A stretch of 64,000 nt of DNA, from positions 990,524 to 1,054,523 of the forward strand of contig NZ_KE386494.1 of the NCBI RefSeq assembly GCF_000427425.1, in the 5' to 3' direction. The position numbers and the translations under genes were made by a program. This DNA is from Caldanaerobius polysaccharolyticus DSM 13641. GTDB lineage: Bacteria > Bacillota > Thermoanaerobacteria > Thermoanaerobacterales > Caldanaerobiaceae. Every line of letters starts with the position of its first letter. The first letter of the stretch is position 1. The notes beneath the pieces are model-generated. The model saw only the letters and a list, made by a program, of their open reading frames with translations, searched no databases and was not told the origin of the DNA. This document shows, one piece after another, positions 35,002-44,412 of this stretch.

Positions 35002-35035
35002 AAAGGCTATCGGGATGTATCCCGATAGCCTTTTA
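35002..35035. terminator. Terminator after the NlpC/P60 gene
   Basis: 14-bp perfect stem AAAGGCTATCGGGA / TCCCGATAGCCTTT with a 4-base loop and a T-run; works for both convergent genes. Confidence 0.9.
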
Positions 35036-35049
35036 TGCCCCATGAGCTT

Positions 35050-36294
35050 TTAAAACTTCCTCTCCAGAAAACCCCAGAAATTGCCTCCAAACAGTTTTTC
35101 CACGTCCCGCCTTACTTCCTGGGACTCAATAGCCCACCCTGTTCTGGCGAGGTCCGTGTACTTGTCTACAAGAACATCCGCTATGATCTTTCTTGAGTGT
35201 TCCCACTTGTAGATCAGCTGGTCCAGCACTCTGGCATCAGAATGCTGAGGTATGAAGCTCACCCCTAAAAGCTCACACCTCATGCGGGTTATCTCGTCCA
35301 CAAGGCTGGGGTTATTTAAAAACCACCAGCAGCCGAAGGGCATAAGGTTTCTGAATTTGCGTGCAGCTACGGCCAGCTCGTGCTGGTTTTCTCTGGACAG
35401 CAACGTCACCATGAATTTATTGTGGGGATAGCGAGAGCATAGGTATTCCACCGCCCTGACATCAGCCCTTCCAACCCCATCACCGGCATCTTTGAGCCCA
35501 GGATTTAATTGTCTCTTTACGCCTATCATAAGTGCAAAGGGCTTGTTTAGCTCGCCAGCTACAGGCAGCACGCATTCCTCTATAATGCGACTTCTAGGAG
35601 AATCCTCAGGATACGCAAAATCCCATGGCAGCGATACCGCCATGTACACAGCTTCAATTCTGTCCATCCACTCCCTCAAAAACTTACGTATTTGTCCTGC
35701 GGTGTCACCGCTAAAATCCTCCGACACCTCATAGCCCCACTGCCTTAATTTTGCGCAAGCCTCAGGCCAATTATTTAAAAGGACATCAAGCCTTAAAGCC
35801 CCTTTAAAGCGGCTATCTTTGAGCCCTTTAAGCCAGTAACCTCTTTCCTCCTCGTTAAAAGGATCGTTTGTCATAACCACGCATTTTATACGCCCTTCTT
35901 TAAAGATCCTGTCTACATACTCTTCCAGCGATACGCTGTCAAAGTATTTTCTGTACTTTATAAGATCCCTGGATGCCACATCAAAACCCAGTTTATGTAA
36001 GTTCGTAAGCACGCCCCTGCACGCTTCGCTGTACGGAGAATTGTCAACAAACAGCGTTTTCCATATGAAATCCGCCTGTTCTCTTTTGCTCATGGCCCAG
36101 AAGTCCTGATAAGGAATATCCGCCCAGCGCATGGCCTCTGCTACAAGGTAATGGTAATTCAAGAGCTCGTCAATGCCCCATAAAAGCATATTTCCAAAAG
36201 AAGGCGGATACAGGTGCGTGTGCACATCCGTTATCTCAACGTTTTCCACGGCCTCATAAACCGTTTTTTTGATTTCGCCTTCGCTCAAAACCAT
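35050..36294 (-). CDS. Glucuronate/uronate isomerase-like protein (UxaC family, divergent)
   Basis: A 414-residue amidohydrolase-fold protein. VHTHLYPPSFGNMLLWGIDELLNYHYL resembles the opening of UxaC, with the metal-binding HxH; WDFAYPE and the late IPQHSDARVL segment follow. UxaC interconverts uronates and keto-uronates, but this protein is shorter than usual (about 465) and stands without other uronate genes, so the substrate is uncertain. The ATG at 36294 is preceded by AAGGGGGATG; the open frame continues upstream to 36399 through a hydrophobic stretch that I judge to be untranslated. Confidence 0.75.
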   Translation of the reverse strand: MVLSEGEIKKTVYEAVENVEITDVHTHLYPPSFGNMLLWGIDELLNYHYLVAEAMRWADIPYQDFWAMSKREQADFIWKTLFVDNSPYSEACRGVLTNLHKLGFDVASRDLIKYRKYFDSVSLEEYVDRIFKEGRIKCVVMTNDPFNEEERGYWLKGLKDSRFKGALRLDVLLNNWPEACAKLRQWGYEVSEDFSGDTAGQIRKFLREWMDRIEAVYMAVSLPWDFAYPEDSPRSRIIEECVLPVAGELNKPFALMIGVKRQLNPGLKDAGDGVGRADVRAVEYLCSRYPHNKFMVTLLSRENQHELAVAARKFRNLMPFGCWWFLNNPSLVDEITRMRCELLGVSFIPQHSDARVLDQLIYKWEHSRKIIADVLVDKYTDLARTGWAIESQEVRRDVEKLFGGNFWGFLERKF

Positions 36295-36373
36295 AACCAC
36301 ATCCCCCTTGTGTTTAAATGTTACGTATTTATTATAGCAAAAACCACAAAAATAGTATATACCCAACAAAAAT

Positions 36374-36419
36374 AAAAGCCAGCTTGAAAGAAAGCGCACT
36401 TTCTAACAAGCTGGCTTTT
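36374..36419. terminator. Terminator downstream of the alcohol dehydrogenase gene
   Basis: 13-bp perfect arms AAAAGCCAGCTTG / CAAGCTGGCTTTT with an inner AGAAAG / CTTTCT pairing. It lies at the end of the minus-strand dehydrogenase gene. Confidence 0.85.
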
Positions 36420-36440
36420 GACTAAGACTAGGTATTTTTG

Positions 36441-37610
36441 CTATTTGGCCAAATTCAATATGCTGAGCACATCCTCCCGCTTCAATGGCACAAACTGGCC
36501 AATGGTCTTTTGGCCTTTATTGGTGGCTTTATCGGCCATCTCCTCAAATCTCTCCGGCGTAATGTTCACTTCGCTCAATCTCACCGGAAGCCCTATAGAC
36601 CTAAAGAAATCCTCCAGGCGTTTTATGCCTTCCAGCGCGGTCTCTTCCACATTTTCAAAGTTTACATCCACGCCCCAAACCCTGTTGGCAAACTGGGCAA
36701 ACCTGTTTATATCGTGCTTATACACGTATTTCATCCAGGCCGGAAACACAATAGCCAGCCCTGCGCCGTGGGCTATATCGTAAATGGCGCTAAGCTCATG
36801 CTCAATGGCATGAGAAGACCAATCGCCAATCCTGCCCGTGCTCAAAAGGTCGTTATGGGCAATAGTCCCTGCCCACATTATCTCCGCTCTTGCCGCGTAG
36901 TTTTGCGGGTCTTTAAGAACAATGGGCGCATTATGTATCACGGTCTTGAGCGTGGCTTCACAAAGCCTATCGGTTAGCTCCACATCGCGGGTGTTGGTAA
37001 AATACCTCTCCATAATATGAGCCATTATGTCGGCAACACCACAGGACGTCTGATACGGCGGTAAAGTAAAGGTGAGCTCAGGGTTCATAATGGCAAACTG
37101 CGGCCTTATGATGTCCACGTTGAGCCCACGTTTGTACCATCCATCTTCATTGGTTATAACAGAACTCTTGCTGGCTTCGCTGCCTGTAGCCGCCAGCGTA
37201 AGTATAACACCTACAGGCAGTGCTTCTTGTGGCACGGCTTTCCCCGCATAAAAATCCCACACATCTCCCTGGTAAGGCACCCCTACGGCTATGGCCTTGG
37301 CCGAATCAATGGCGCTGCCGCCACCTACTGCCAGGATAAAGTTAATCCCGTTTTCCCTACAAATCTTTATGCCTTCGCGCACCAAGCTGAGCCTGGGATT
37401 GGGCTGCGCCCCTGGCAGCTCTATGAACTCCACGCCCGCCTTTTTCAGAGAATTTACCACTTTGTCGTAAAGCCCTGTGCGCTTTATGCTACCCCCACCG
37501 TAGTGAAACAGGATTTTGCTGCTGTACTGCTTTACCTCTTCTCCTACCAAATCTTCCGTGCCCTTGCCGAATATTATCTTAGTTGGGCTTTTAAATGTAA
37601 AATTATCCAT
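36441..37610 (-). CDS. Iron-containing alcohol dehydrogenase (butanol dehydrogenase-like)
   Basis: Group III metal-dependent alcohol dehydrogenase of 389 residues. The NAD(P)-binding GGGSAIDSAKAIA and the iron-binding residues in CGVADIMAHIMERY and HAIEHELSAIYDIAHGAGLA are present. Sequence type resembles BdhA/YqhD enzymes that reduce aldehydes with NAD(P)H, as expected for a fermenting anaerobe. I start at the ATG at 37610 behind GAGGTGG; the longer frame to 37649 adds a leader not seen in the family. Confidence 0.92.
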   Translation of the reverse strand: MDNFTFKSPTKIIFGKGTEDLVGEEVKQYSSKILFHYGGGSIKRTGLYDKVVNSLKKAGVEFIELPGAQPNPRLSLVREGIKICRENGINFILAVGGGSAIDSAKAIAVGVPYQGDVWDFYAGKAVPQEALPVGVILTLAATGSEASKSSVITNEDGWYKRGLNVDIIRPQFAIMNPELTFTLPPYQTSCGVADIMAHIMERYFTNTRDVELTDRLCEATLKTVIHNAPIVLKDPQNYAARAEIMWAGTIAHNDLLSTGRIGDWSSHAIEHELSAIYDIAHGAGLAIVFPAWMKYVYKHDINRFAQFANRVWGVDVNFENVEETALEGIKRLEDFFRSIGLPVRLSEVNITPERFEEMADKATNKGQKTIGQFVPLKREDVLSILNLAK

Positions 37611-37670
37611 CGCAACCACCTCTACTATAATTATATCACACACTTCCATACATCCAACACTTCAAGAAAA

Positions 37671-37708
37671 TAAAAAGGCCGGCAAGTTCTTCCCGCCAAT
37701 GCCGACCT
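37671..37708 (-). terminator. Terminator of the hsp20 gene
   Basis: Minus-strand stem GTCGGCA / TGCCGGC followed by CTTTTTATTTTC, 30 bases after the Hsp20 stop codon. Confidence 0.7.
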
Positions 37709-37736
37709 GTACCACCTATATTGTACATAACTGTAC

Positions 37737-38147
37737 TCATTGAATAGGAATTCTCCTGCCCCTTGGCTTATCAGGCTGGACTTTAGGCATCCTTATGGTG
37801 AGAACGCCGTTTTCAAACGTAGCCGTAGCCTTATCCGCATCCACTTCCGCAGGCAGGACAATTCTCCTGTGAAAAGCACCGTAATACCTCTCTGACAAGT
37901 AGTAACTTTGCCTGTTTCTTTCTTCCTTTCCCGCGGTCTGCCCTTTGATCTCAAGTATGTTATCCTGTATATTTATCTCGATGTTATTTTTATCAATGCC
38001 AGGTACCTCAGCTGTTGCAATGACCTCTTTTTCGGTTTCAGATACGTCCATCCTTGGCCTGTTAAAATTCTGTATAAACGAGGGGATCCTGAAATCAAAG
38101 GGAAAGTCCAACCAATCTTCAGCAGGATTCCATCTTATTAAGCTCAT
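37737..38147 (-). CDS. Hsp20/alpha-crystallin small heat-shock protein
   Basis: A 136-residue ATP-independent holdase. The alpha-crystallin domain spans about residues 35-125 (MDVSETEKEVIATAEVPG, then IEINIQDNILEIKG and the A-x-x-x-n-GVL motif FENGVLTIRMPK) and the tail ends RRIPIQ, containing the I-x-I type oligomer motif. GAGGAGGGA precedes the ATG. Single gene with its own terminator; no CIRCE-like repeat is visible upstream. Confidence 0.93.
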   Translation of the reverse strand: MSLIRWNPAEDWLDFPFDFRIPSFIQNFNRPRMDVSETEKEVIATAEVPGIDKNNIEINIQDNILEIKGQTAGKEERNRQSYYLSERYYGAFHRRIVLPAEVDADKATATFENGVLTIRMPKVQPDKPRGRRIPIQ

Positions 38148-38210
38148 AAAATCCCTCCTCTCGATAATGTTGACATAAATATTATCTGTCGAAAGGAGGA
38201 AAATATGCGA

Positions 38211-38837
38211 TTATATAGCTCCCACCGTCTTAAGCCATGCCTGCGCTATAAGGGCATGCCCTGCAGGAGTTGGGTGTACACCGTCTGCCGCCCAAAAAGC
38301 TGGTTGTCTCCTGGTACAGGCTTGAGCCATAATGCCATCCAGAGGTATGAGCAAGGCACCGTATTCCCTTGCCAGCTTTCTTACCGCCTGTATTTTAGGA
38401 TCCAGGTCTTCCCTCCATTGCACCCTGTCCTCTGAAGTAGGAAGGACAAAAGGCTCTAGGATTATAATTTTAGCATCCAATTCTTCCTTCACTTGATCCA
38501 GTATATACCTGTAATCAGCCTCAAAAGCCTCTACCGATGTAGGATCATTGCTGTCATATCTCCTCCAGCAATCGTTGATTCCTATGAGTATAGAAACCCA
38601 ATCGGGTTTTAAATCAAGGCAATCCTGCCTCCAGCGCGATTTAAGATCCCTAACCCTGTTGCCACTTACCCCGCGATTTATAAAGCGGACATTTACATCG
38701 GGGTACATCGCAGAAAACCACGACGCTACAAACATGGGGTACCCAAAACCCAGATCGTTTCCGTCGTCCCTATTGCGCCCCACGTCTGTAACGCTATCCC
38801 CTTGAAATAATACCAATTCCCCTTGCTTTAACAACAT
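38211..38837 (-). CDS. SGNH/GDSL-family hydrolase
   Basis: A 208-residue esterase-like enzyme. Block I GDSVTDVGRN gives the nucleophile Ser, block III is LIGINDCWRR, and block V DGVHPTPAGH gives the Asp-His pair. No signal peptide, so it is cytosolic. Family members remove acetyl groups from sugars or act on lipids. It lies just after a ribokinase on the same strand, compatible with carbohydrate processing. Confidence 0.9.
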   Translation of the reverse strand: MLLKQGELVLFQGDSVTDVGRNRDDGNDLGFGYPMFVASWFSAMYPDVNVRFINRGVSGNRVRDLKSRWRQDCLDLKPDWVSILIGINDCWRRYDSNDPTSVEAFEADYRYILDQVKEELDAKIIILEPFVLPTSEDRVQWREDLDPKIQAVRKLAREYGALLIPLDGIMAQACTRRQPAFWAADGVHPTPAGHALIAQAWLKTVGAI

Positions 38838-38880
38838 AACAGGATTCCTCCTTTTAATAAATTTGCCCTTTCGGGCCTCA

Positions 38881-39771
38881 TTAGCTAAAAATATCAGGAT
38901 CTATGACGTATTCCTGTGCTCCCATAAATCCTATCTTAATTGCCGCCACGCGGCTGCCAGCCCATACCGCCTCATCAATACCCTTGCCCTTTGACAGTGC
39001 AAAGACCAGCCCACCTATAAAAGCATCACCAGCACCGGTGGTATCCACTACGTTGGTGGCCACAGCTTCCTGCCTTTTTATCGTATCGCCACTATTGTAC
39101 ACGCACCCCTGGGCCCCTAGCGTTACGACCACATTTTTTACTGATTTATCTATTATCCTTTTTATGATGTCTCCATATTCCATACGGTTTGCTTCTGGTT
39201 CCAGTAGAGCTTTGCACTCTATCTCGTTGGGAACAATCACATCCACATTACGCCATATATCCTCATCCAAAGGACGAGCAGGAGCAGGGTTTAAAACCGT
39301 TATAACACCGTTATCGTGGGCTGTTTTAAGGGCCCATTTCACGGTCTCATAAGGTATTTCCAGCTGGGTAAGCAGTATTTTAGCGCCTTTTATAATATGG
39401 GCGTAAGGCTTTACGGTATCCACCGTGCAGTGGCCATTGGCACCGCTGTAGAGGATTATGGTATTCTGGCCTTTGAACACGTTTATAAAAGCTATGCCGC
39501 TGCTGTCATCAACCTCCAGAATGTAATCGGCGTTTACGCCGTTTTCTCTTAAATTCCTGACCAGCCTTTTACCGTAATCGTCACGGCCTACGCATCCCAG
39601 CATCAAAACCTCAGCACCCAGCTTGCCCAAAGCCACAGCCTGATTGTTTCCCTTCCCGCCAGGATGCATCTCAAAGCTCTGGCTGCATATAGTTTCGCCA
39701 GGAGAGGGATTGCGCTCTGTCTTGAGCACCAAGTCCATGTTAAGGCTTCCCAACACCACCACGTCGGCCAT
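38881..39771 (-). CDS. rbsK: Ribokinase
   Basis: PfkB-family sugar kinase of 296 residues. The N-terminal LGSLNMDLV and GGKGNNQAVA motifs match ribokinase; the C-terminal signature DTTGAGDAFIGG supplies the catalytic Asp. It phosphorylates D-ribose to ribose 5-phosphate; a close sugar is possible. No ribose transporter or pyranase is adjacent. Confidence 0.88.
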   Translation of the reverse strand: MADVVVLGSLNMDLVLKTERNPSPGETICSQSFEMHPGGKGNNQAVALGKLGAEVLMLGCVGRDDYGKRLVRNLRENGVNADYILEVDDSSGIAFINVFKGQNTIILYSGANGHCTVDTVKPYAHIIKGAKILLTQLEIPYETVKWALKTAHDNGVITVLNPAPARPLDEDIWRNVDVIVPNEIECKALLEPEANRMEYGDIIKRIIDKSVKNVVVTLGAQGCVYNSGDTIKRQEAVATNVVDTTGAGDAFIGGLVFALSKGKGIDEAVWAGSRVAAIKIGFMGAQEYVIDPDIFS

Positions 39772-39800
39772 CTTAATCCTGCCTTTCCCTTAAAATTACC

Positions 39801-40184
39801 TCATTTGTCACCCCTGTACCTTAAAATAAGGCCTATTCCTAAAGCTATAAGCAAAAGAGGCCAAAAATACCTGCTGAAAAACCACGGCACTACAAACTTA
39901 AACATGAGCAATGCGCCTACGGCGATAAGTATCCAGCCGAATACCTCCGCTCCTGCCCTGGTGTTAAACAGACCTTTGTCAGACCCATCTATCACATCCA
40001 CGGGATTTTCGGGTATCAGTATCCACGCGACGATGTACGCCAGTATTCCTGCTCCTCCTGCAAAAATGGTTATAATCCAGACTATCCTCACCAGGGTCGG
40101 GTCTAACCCAAAGTATTCTGCAATACCTGCGCAAACCCCACCAAGTATTCTGTTGTGAGTTGAACGGTACAGCTTATTCTCCAT
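39801..40184 (-). CDS. PspC-domain membrane protein
   Basis: A 127-residue envelope protein. The PspC domain at the N-terminus (LYRSTHNRILGGVCAGIAEYFGLD) includes the first membrane helix; two or three more helices follow (IVAWILIP, GWILIAVGALLMF, PLLLIALGIGLIL). PspC proteins act in membrane stress responses. The ATG at 40184 has GGAGG upstream. It follows a 113-residue membrane protein on the same strand and may work with it, as PspC and LiaF-type proteins often do. Confidence 0.9.
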   Translation of the reverse strand: MENKLYRSTHNRILGGVCAGIAEYFGLDPTLVRIVWIITIFAGGAGILAYIVAWILIPENPVDVIDGSDKGLFNTRAGAEVFGWILIAVGALLMFKFVVPWFFSRYFWPLLLIALGIGLILRYRGDK

Positions 40185-40219
40185 CAAACAAACCTCCAAT
40201 TCTTTACCGGTTTAAATCA

Positions 40220-40561
40220 CTACATCAATTGTCTGTAAACCGGCGGACGTATAATATGGCGTATTTCTCTATTAATCCTTAAGTCCACACCGCCTGCGTA
40301 AAACTGCGCAGCCATAAGCACCACAAAAAAGGTAAATAAGATAAGGCCATAATTGACAGAACCGCTATCAAACCTCCTGGCCGTGATGATTACGTCCAGC
40401 CCTACCAGCACAAAGAAAGCCGGAATCATGTAAGAACCTATATAGGGAATAAAAACAAACTTGCCGGTCTGCGCCATAAGGCCTAATATTCCCACAGCCA
40501 TCAGAGACAGCGCGCAGCTTATAGTCCCCGCCTTTTTTATAAAAACCACCCTTTCTTTCAA
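40220..40561 (-). CDS. Small membrane protein (about four helices), LiaF/PspC-associated type
   Basis: A 113-residue hydrophobic protein with about three membrane helices (ISCALSLMAVGILGLMA, MIPAFFVLVGLDVII, YGLILFTFFVVLMAA) and a short basic tail. I do not recognise a named family. Start is TTG at 40561 with GGAG eight bases upstream; a GTG at 40549 is possible. It lies between the ABC exporter operon and pspC, all on one strand. Confidence 0.6.
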   Translation of the reverse strand: MKERVVFIKKAGTISCALSLMAVGILGLMAQTGKFVFIPYIGSYMIPAFFVLVGLDVIITARRFDSGSVNYGLILFTFFVVLMAAQFYAGGVDLRINREIRHIIRPPVYRQLM

Positions 40562-40622
40562 CCTTTATTCTCCACTCTCTAACATTATAGCACAAAACGG
40601 GTAAATCTGACACTGCCATAAA

Positions 40623-41525
40623 TCAACCCGTTTTCTTTTGTTTCCCCTCGGGAGGCAATAACACAATCTTGCCATCATCCAGCTTTATCTTAAGCCTGTT
40701 GCTTATCCCCAGGGACTCAAGATAATCCCTGGGAATCTGCACACGCCCGGCCCTGTCTACTATTGCCAGTTCCTGGTGAGACATCTCGCTCATGCGCGCC
40801 TCCATCTCTTCTTCCTCAAAAGTCCTCACATCACCTGAATCAACCCTTCTAATAAACTCGCTGCTGGTCTTGCCATCCCTTATGGCCACAACCCTGTCTA
40901 CCTTGCGGGCAAGCCTCAAGTCGTGGGTCACGATGATCGTAGTAAGCCCCAACTGCCTGTTTAATTCCCTTATTACGTCCAGTACCACATTGGCCGTAGC
41001 GGTATCCAAAGACCCCGTAGGCTCGTCAGCCAACAGCAACTTGGGGTCATTGGCCAGGGCAATAGCTATAGCTACCCTCTGCTGCTCACCCCCTGATAGC
41101 TCTAAGGGCTTGCGGTCCGCTTTATTCCCCAGGCCCACCATGTCTAAAAGCTCTCTGGCCCTTTGCCTCCTTATCCTGCCCTTAAATATCATAGGCAACT
41201 CCACGTTTTCCAGAGCCGAGAGATATGGTATAAGGTTCCTAGCATTGTTCTGCCACACAAACCCTACCGTCTCCCGCTTGTAGCGCACCAGGTCCCTTTC
41301 GCTCATTTTAAGCAAGTCTTTCCCATCCACAAACAGTTTGCCTGCCGTAGGTCTGTCCAACCCACCCAAGAGGTTTAAAAGGGTGGATTTGCCACTTCCG
41401 CTGTTGCCGATTATGGCCATGAGCTCGCCTTTTTCCACGTACAGGTCCAACCCCTGCAGTGCCATCACCTCTATATCAGCTACTTTGTAGATTTTTACCA
41501 GTTCTTCACATTCTACCATGAACAC
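40623..41525 (-). CDS. MacB/LolD-type ABC ATPase with C-terminal AbrB-like domain
   Basis: ATPase of an export complex. Residues 1-220 are a standard nucleotide-binding domain (Walker A GNSGSGKST, signature LSGGEQQR, Walker B LLLADEPTGSLD, H-loop THD). Residues 252-300 then form an unexpected tail with the SpoVT/AbrB swapped-hairpin pattern (IVDRAGRVQIPRDYLESLG...KLDDGKIVLLPPEG). In AbrB proteins that fold binds DNA as a dimer; here it may simply dimerise the ATPase or may regulate it. GTG at 41525 has GAGAGGA seven bases upstream. It starts three bases after the permease stop. Confidence 0.88.
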   Translation of the reverse strand: MFMVECEELVKIYKVADIEVMALQGLDLYVEKGELMAIIGNSGSGKSTLLNLLGGLDRPTAGKLFVDGKDLLKMSERDLVRYKRETVGFVWQNNARNLIPYLSALENVELPMIFKGRIRRQRARELLDMVGLGNKADRKPLELSGGEQQRVAIAIALANDPKLLLADEPTGSLDTATANVVLDVIRELNRQLGLTTIIVTHDLRLARKVDRVVAIRDGKTSSEFIRRVDSGDVRTFEEEEMEARMSEMSHQELAIVDRAGRVQIPRDYLESLGISNRLKIKLDDGKIVLLPPEGKQKKTG

Positions 41526-41528
41526 GGC

Positions 41529-44396
41529 TTAATCCTCTCCCATCTTTATAGCCTGATTGATCTTGATCCTGGACGCCATACATCCTACCACTACAAGGCC
41601 AGCTATAAGCATCATCAGCACCGAAAGCAGTAGCTTTACCTGGTCGCCTACCTCTGATACCACGACAAAAGGCGGAACCTGGTTGGAAGCATTAAACGCC
41701 ATCTGAAACAGAGGCACATAAAGAGCACTGGCCAAAAAGCCTACTGCGATACCCATAAGCAGAGCCATTCCGGACGTCAATATCTGTTCCCAGATGATCA
41801 TGGCTATAAGCTGCCTGAAGTAAAGACCTATTGCCCTTAAAATGCCAAACTGGTATTCACGGCTGATCAGGGATAATATCCAGTATATTAAAAATCCCAT
41901 AAAGCATACTACAATAGAGATCATAAAGCTTAAGGTAAGGGCTCCGTTTAGCCCCAACTGAAAAGGATCGTTTTTAGCTGCAACCAGTTCCTGCCTGGCA
42001 TTGATTACACTTATCACGCCTACATGGTTTTTCTCTATGGATTTATACAACTCTTCAGAGGTAGCTCCGGGTTTTAATTTTATCCACACGTTGTAGGGCT
42101 CCAGCGGGAAATTGTCCTGTACATAAGGTAGGTTGGCCACCACCAGCGCAGGGATACTGACATCCACTTGATCTGACGGCTTCTTTGGATTCCACGAAGG
42201 CCAGTAATTCACTATGCCGTAAACCGTAAAGGTAGCCTCCTCTGTTCCCGGCACTTTCACTTTTATTTCGTCACCAGGGGATATGTGGTACTTTTTGCTC
42301 AACGACTCAGAAATCAACGCCGCTGAAGGATTGCTTGAAAGCAGATTCAAATACTGGTTTATGTGATAGGGCAATAGCCCATTCCTGAACCACAAAGTCA
42401 TACCAAAATCGTAAGGATCTACGGCCATCATCCTCACGTTGTCCTGTACGCTGTTGTTGTATATTAAAGTAGCATCATCGCGGTCGTAGACCCTGGCAGC
42501 ATACTGAACCCCATCTAGCTTCTGGTATATAGAAAAGGAAGGCTCGATATAGTGTGCCACTGAACCGCCCTCATCCCCGCTGGGCGACGGCGTATAAGAA
42601 GCAGGGGGTGAAGATTTAACCGCCTCCCAATAAGGGGTAAGGACAATATCTGTCCCCACTTGGTAGTATACCCTGTCGTGCACATTGGCGTTTATGGTCC
42701 TAGCCGAATTGGCCCCAAATAAGCCTGTGGATATGGTTATAACCAGAAACAGCATTAAAAATTGGTAACGTCTGGAGCCCCTCCCTATCTCGATGAGGGT
42801 GATATAAAGAGGCGTAGGCCACACGCTATTGCCCATCCTGTATATGAGGTCTACGATATAAGGGTAAATCCTTATCAGCAACAACCCTGAGCCTATGATG
42901 AACAGCGTGGACGCAAAAAACAACAATGGGTTTATGCTCAGATTAGTAGTGTTGATATTTGTCTGATTTAACACCTGTTGTCTCTGGTCAAAGGCGTACA
43001 GTGCGTACAGGGATATACCTATAAGTACCACATCCAGAAAATACTTTTGCCAGAAAGTAGGCTTTGCCATCCTTGCGCTTTCCTGTTTTTGCGTGACAAT
43101 GCTGTAATTGCTGGCATAGTAGGCCGGGATAAGGGAAGTTATAATAGCGACCACTGTCGCCAGCAGAGCATATCGGTAAGAAGTTGCCGTTATACGCACC
43201 GGTATAGCCGTCCTGCTGACAAATTCCATAAACCCGTTGGATACCCCCAGCACCTTGCTTATAAAATACCCCAGGATAGGGCCTAAAACAAAAGCTATAG
43301 CGCACAGCATCCCATTTTCTATGAAATAGCCCATTAAGATATGCCATTTTGTGGCACCCCGGCTCCTTAACACGGTGATCTCATCTTTTTGCTTTTCCAC
43401 CAGCAATCCCGAAACCATAAATATATAAAAAAGCAGCATAAGCATCACCGGGATGTCCAGCGTAAGCAGCATTATCTTGAGCTGGCTCTGCCTCTCCATG
43501 TAGCTTTCCAGGATAGGCGTGTACTGACTGTAGACTCCCATGTCTTCAAACCTGTTTACCGTATTCCTCTGGATATACTGGTCGGCGTAGACTAGATTAT
43601 ACATATTCTCCAGATTGATGCGATGGTAATCGAATATATAGCTCCACAGGGCAAATTTCAGCTTGGTAGGATTGTTATTTATAAATTCCCTTTTAAATAA
43701 TTCCTGGGTTACAAACACGCTATCTTTAGTAGAAGGTACATCAGAAGCACCGATCCAGTACCTATCATTATAATCCTTGGGCTGAAATACCCCTACGATC
43801 CTGATCTTTATCACGTCTTTAGAATTGGGATCAGAGGGGTCGGTAAGGTAAAACTCATTGCCCAATACCGTGTCGTACGCATCCAGTGCCGACTGGTTTA
43901 CGATGACCTCATAAGCTCCGTCAGCAGGTTTATTGGACGGCATTTTACCGTCGATGATTTTAATGTGTTTTTCTAAATTCGACAGGGCCTGTACCGACGC
44001 AAAGCGCTGTTTCCCCGGATCCACTTTTTTATAATCCACAGGCTGCATTCTGTACTTGTCTGTGGAATAATCCACTATAGCCGCGTCCATGTGTAATCCA
44101 AAAGCCTTCTCCCCGCTCTTTTTCATAAAGAGATCTACTTTATAAAAGACATCCTCTCTCTTTTCCATAGCCGTCTTATCGGTAAAGTAAAGTGTAACGG
44201 TATAGCTTCCAGGGTACTGATCGGTTTTCTGTTGGCTGTTTTCAAACTCCTTTATTAAAAATTTTTGCAACACGCCATCGGTGTATATAGGTATGCTGCT
44301 CACCAGCCCCACTGATATGATCAGGCCTATAAGAAGGCACAAAGTCAGCCAACGGTTGTTATTAATTTTTCTTAAAACCATAATAATAACAGTCAT
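41529..44396 (-). CDS. FtsX-like ABC permease (MacB type)
   Basis: A 955-residue membrane protein: one N-terminal helix, a large extracytoplasmic domain (about 40-310), a cluster of helices between ~310 and 530 that resembles an FtsX core, a second extracytoplasmic domain (about 560-800) and three or four C-terminal helices with the FtsX pattern (LSFMISIVVCFMGFLIYWIL, RAIGLYFRQLIAM). This duplicated layout is typical of large Firmicutes macrolide/peptide exporter permeases. It sits between the lipoprotein adaptor and the AbrB-tailed ATPase. Confidence 0.88.
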   Translation of the reverse strand: MTVIIMVLRKINNNRWLTLCLLIGLIISVGLVSSIPIYTDGVLQKFLIKEFENSQQKTDQYPGSYTVTLYFTDKTAMEKREDVFYKVDLFMKKSGEKAFGLHMDAAIVDYSTDKYRMQPVDYKKVDPGKQRFASVQALSNLEKHIKIIDGKMPSNKPADGAYEVIVNQSALDAYDTVLGNEFYLTDPSDPNSKDVIKIRIVGVFQPKDYNDRYWIGASDVPSTKDSVFVTQELFKREFINNNPTKLKFALWSYIFDYHRINLENMYNLVYADQYIQRNTVNRFEDMGVYSQYTPILESYMERQSQLKIMLLTLDIPVMLMLLFYIFMVSGLLVEKQKDEITVLRSRGATKWHILMGYFIENGMLCAIAFVLGPILGYFISKVLGVSNGFMEFVSRTAIPVRITATSYRYALLATVVAIITSLIPAYYASNYSIVTQKQESARMAKPTFWQKYFLDVVLIGISLYALYAFDQRQQVLNQTNINTTNLSINPLLFFASTLFIIGSGLLLIRIYPYIVDLIYRMGNSVWPTPLYITLIEIGRGSRRYQFLMLFLVITISTGLFGANSARTINANVHDRVYYQVGTDIVLTPYWEAVKSSPPASYTPSPSGDEGGSVAHYIEPSFSIYQKLDGVQYAARVYDRDDATLIYNNSVQDNVRMMAVDPYDFGMTLWFRNGLLPYHINQYLNLLSSNPSAALISESLSKKYHISPGDEIKVKVPGTEEATFTVYGIVNYWPSWNPKKPSDQVDVSIPALVVANLPYVQDNFPLEPYNVWIKLKPGATSEELYKSIEKNHVGVISVINARQELVAAKNDPFQLGLNGALTLSFMISIVVCFMGFLIYWILSLISREYQFGILRAIGLYFRQLIAMIIWEQILTSGMALLMGIAVGFLASALYVPLFQMAFNASNQVPPFVVVSEVGDQVKLLLSVLMMLIAGLVVVGCMASRIKINQAIKMGED

Positions 44397-44412
44397 GAGT
44401 TTCGGCCCCTTT

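Noticed and set aside
37671-37708. Hairpin considered as a gene-end terminator for the alcohol dehydrogenase
   Set aside because: It lies upstream of the dehydrogenase start; orientation and T-run fit the end of hsp20 instead.
38205-38435. A plus-strand frame of 76 codons with a superb ribosome site (AAAGGAGG) and TTGACA upstream
   Set aside because: It is antisense to the conserved GDSL hydrolase over nearly its whole length and its residues (many R, P, C, W) look like a shadow frame. The ribosome-like site is probably chance in a purine-rich hsp20 upstream region.
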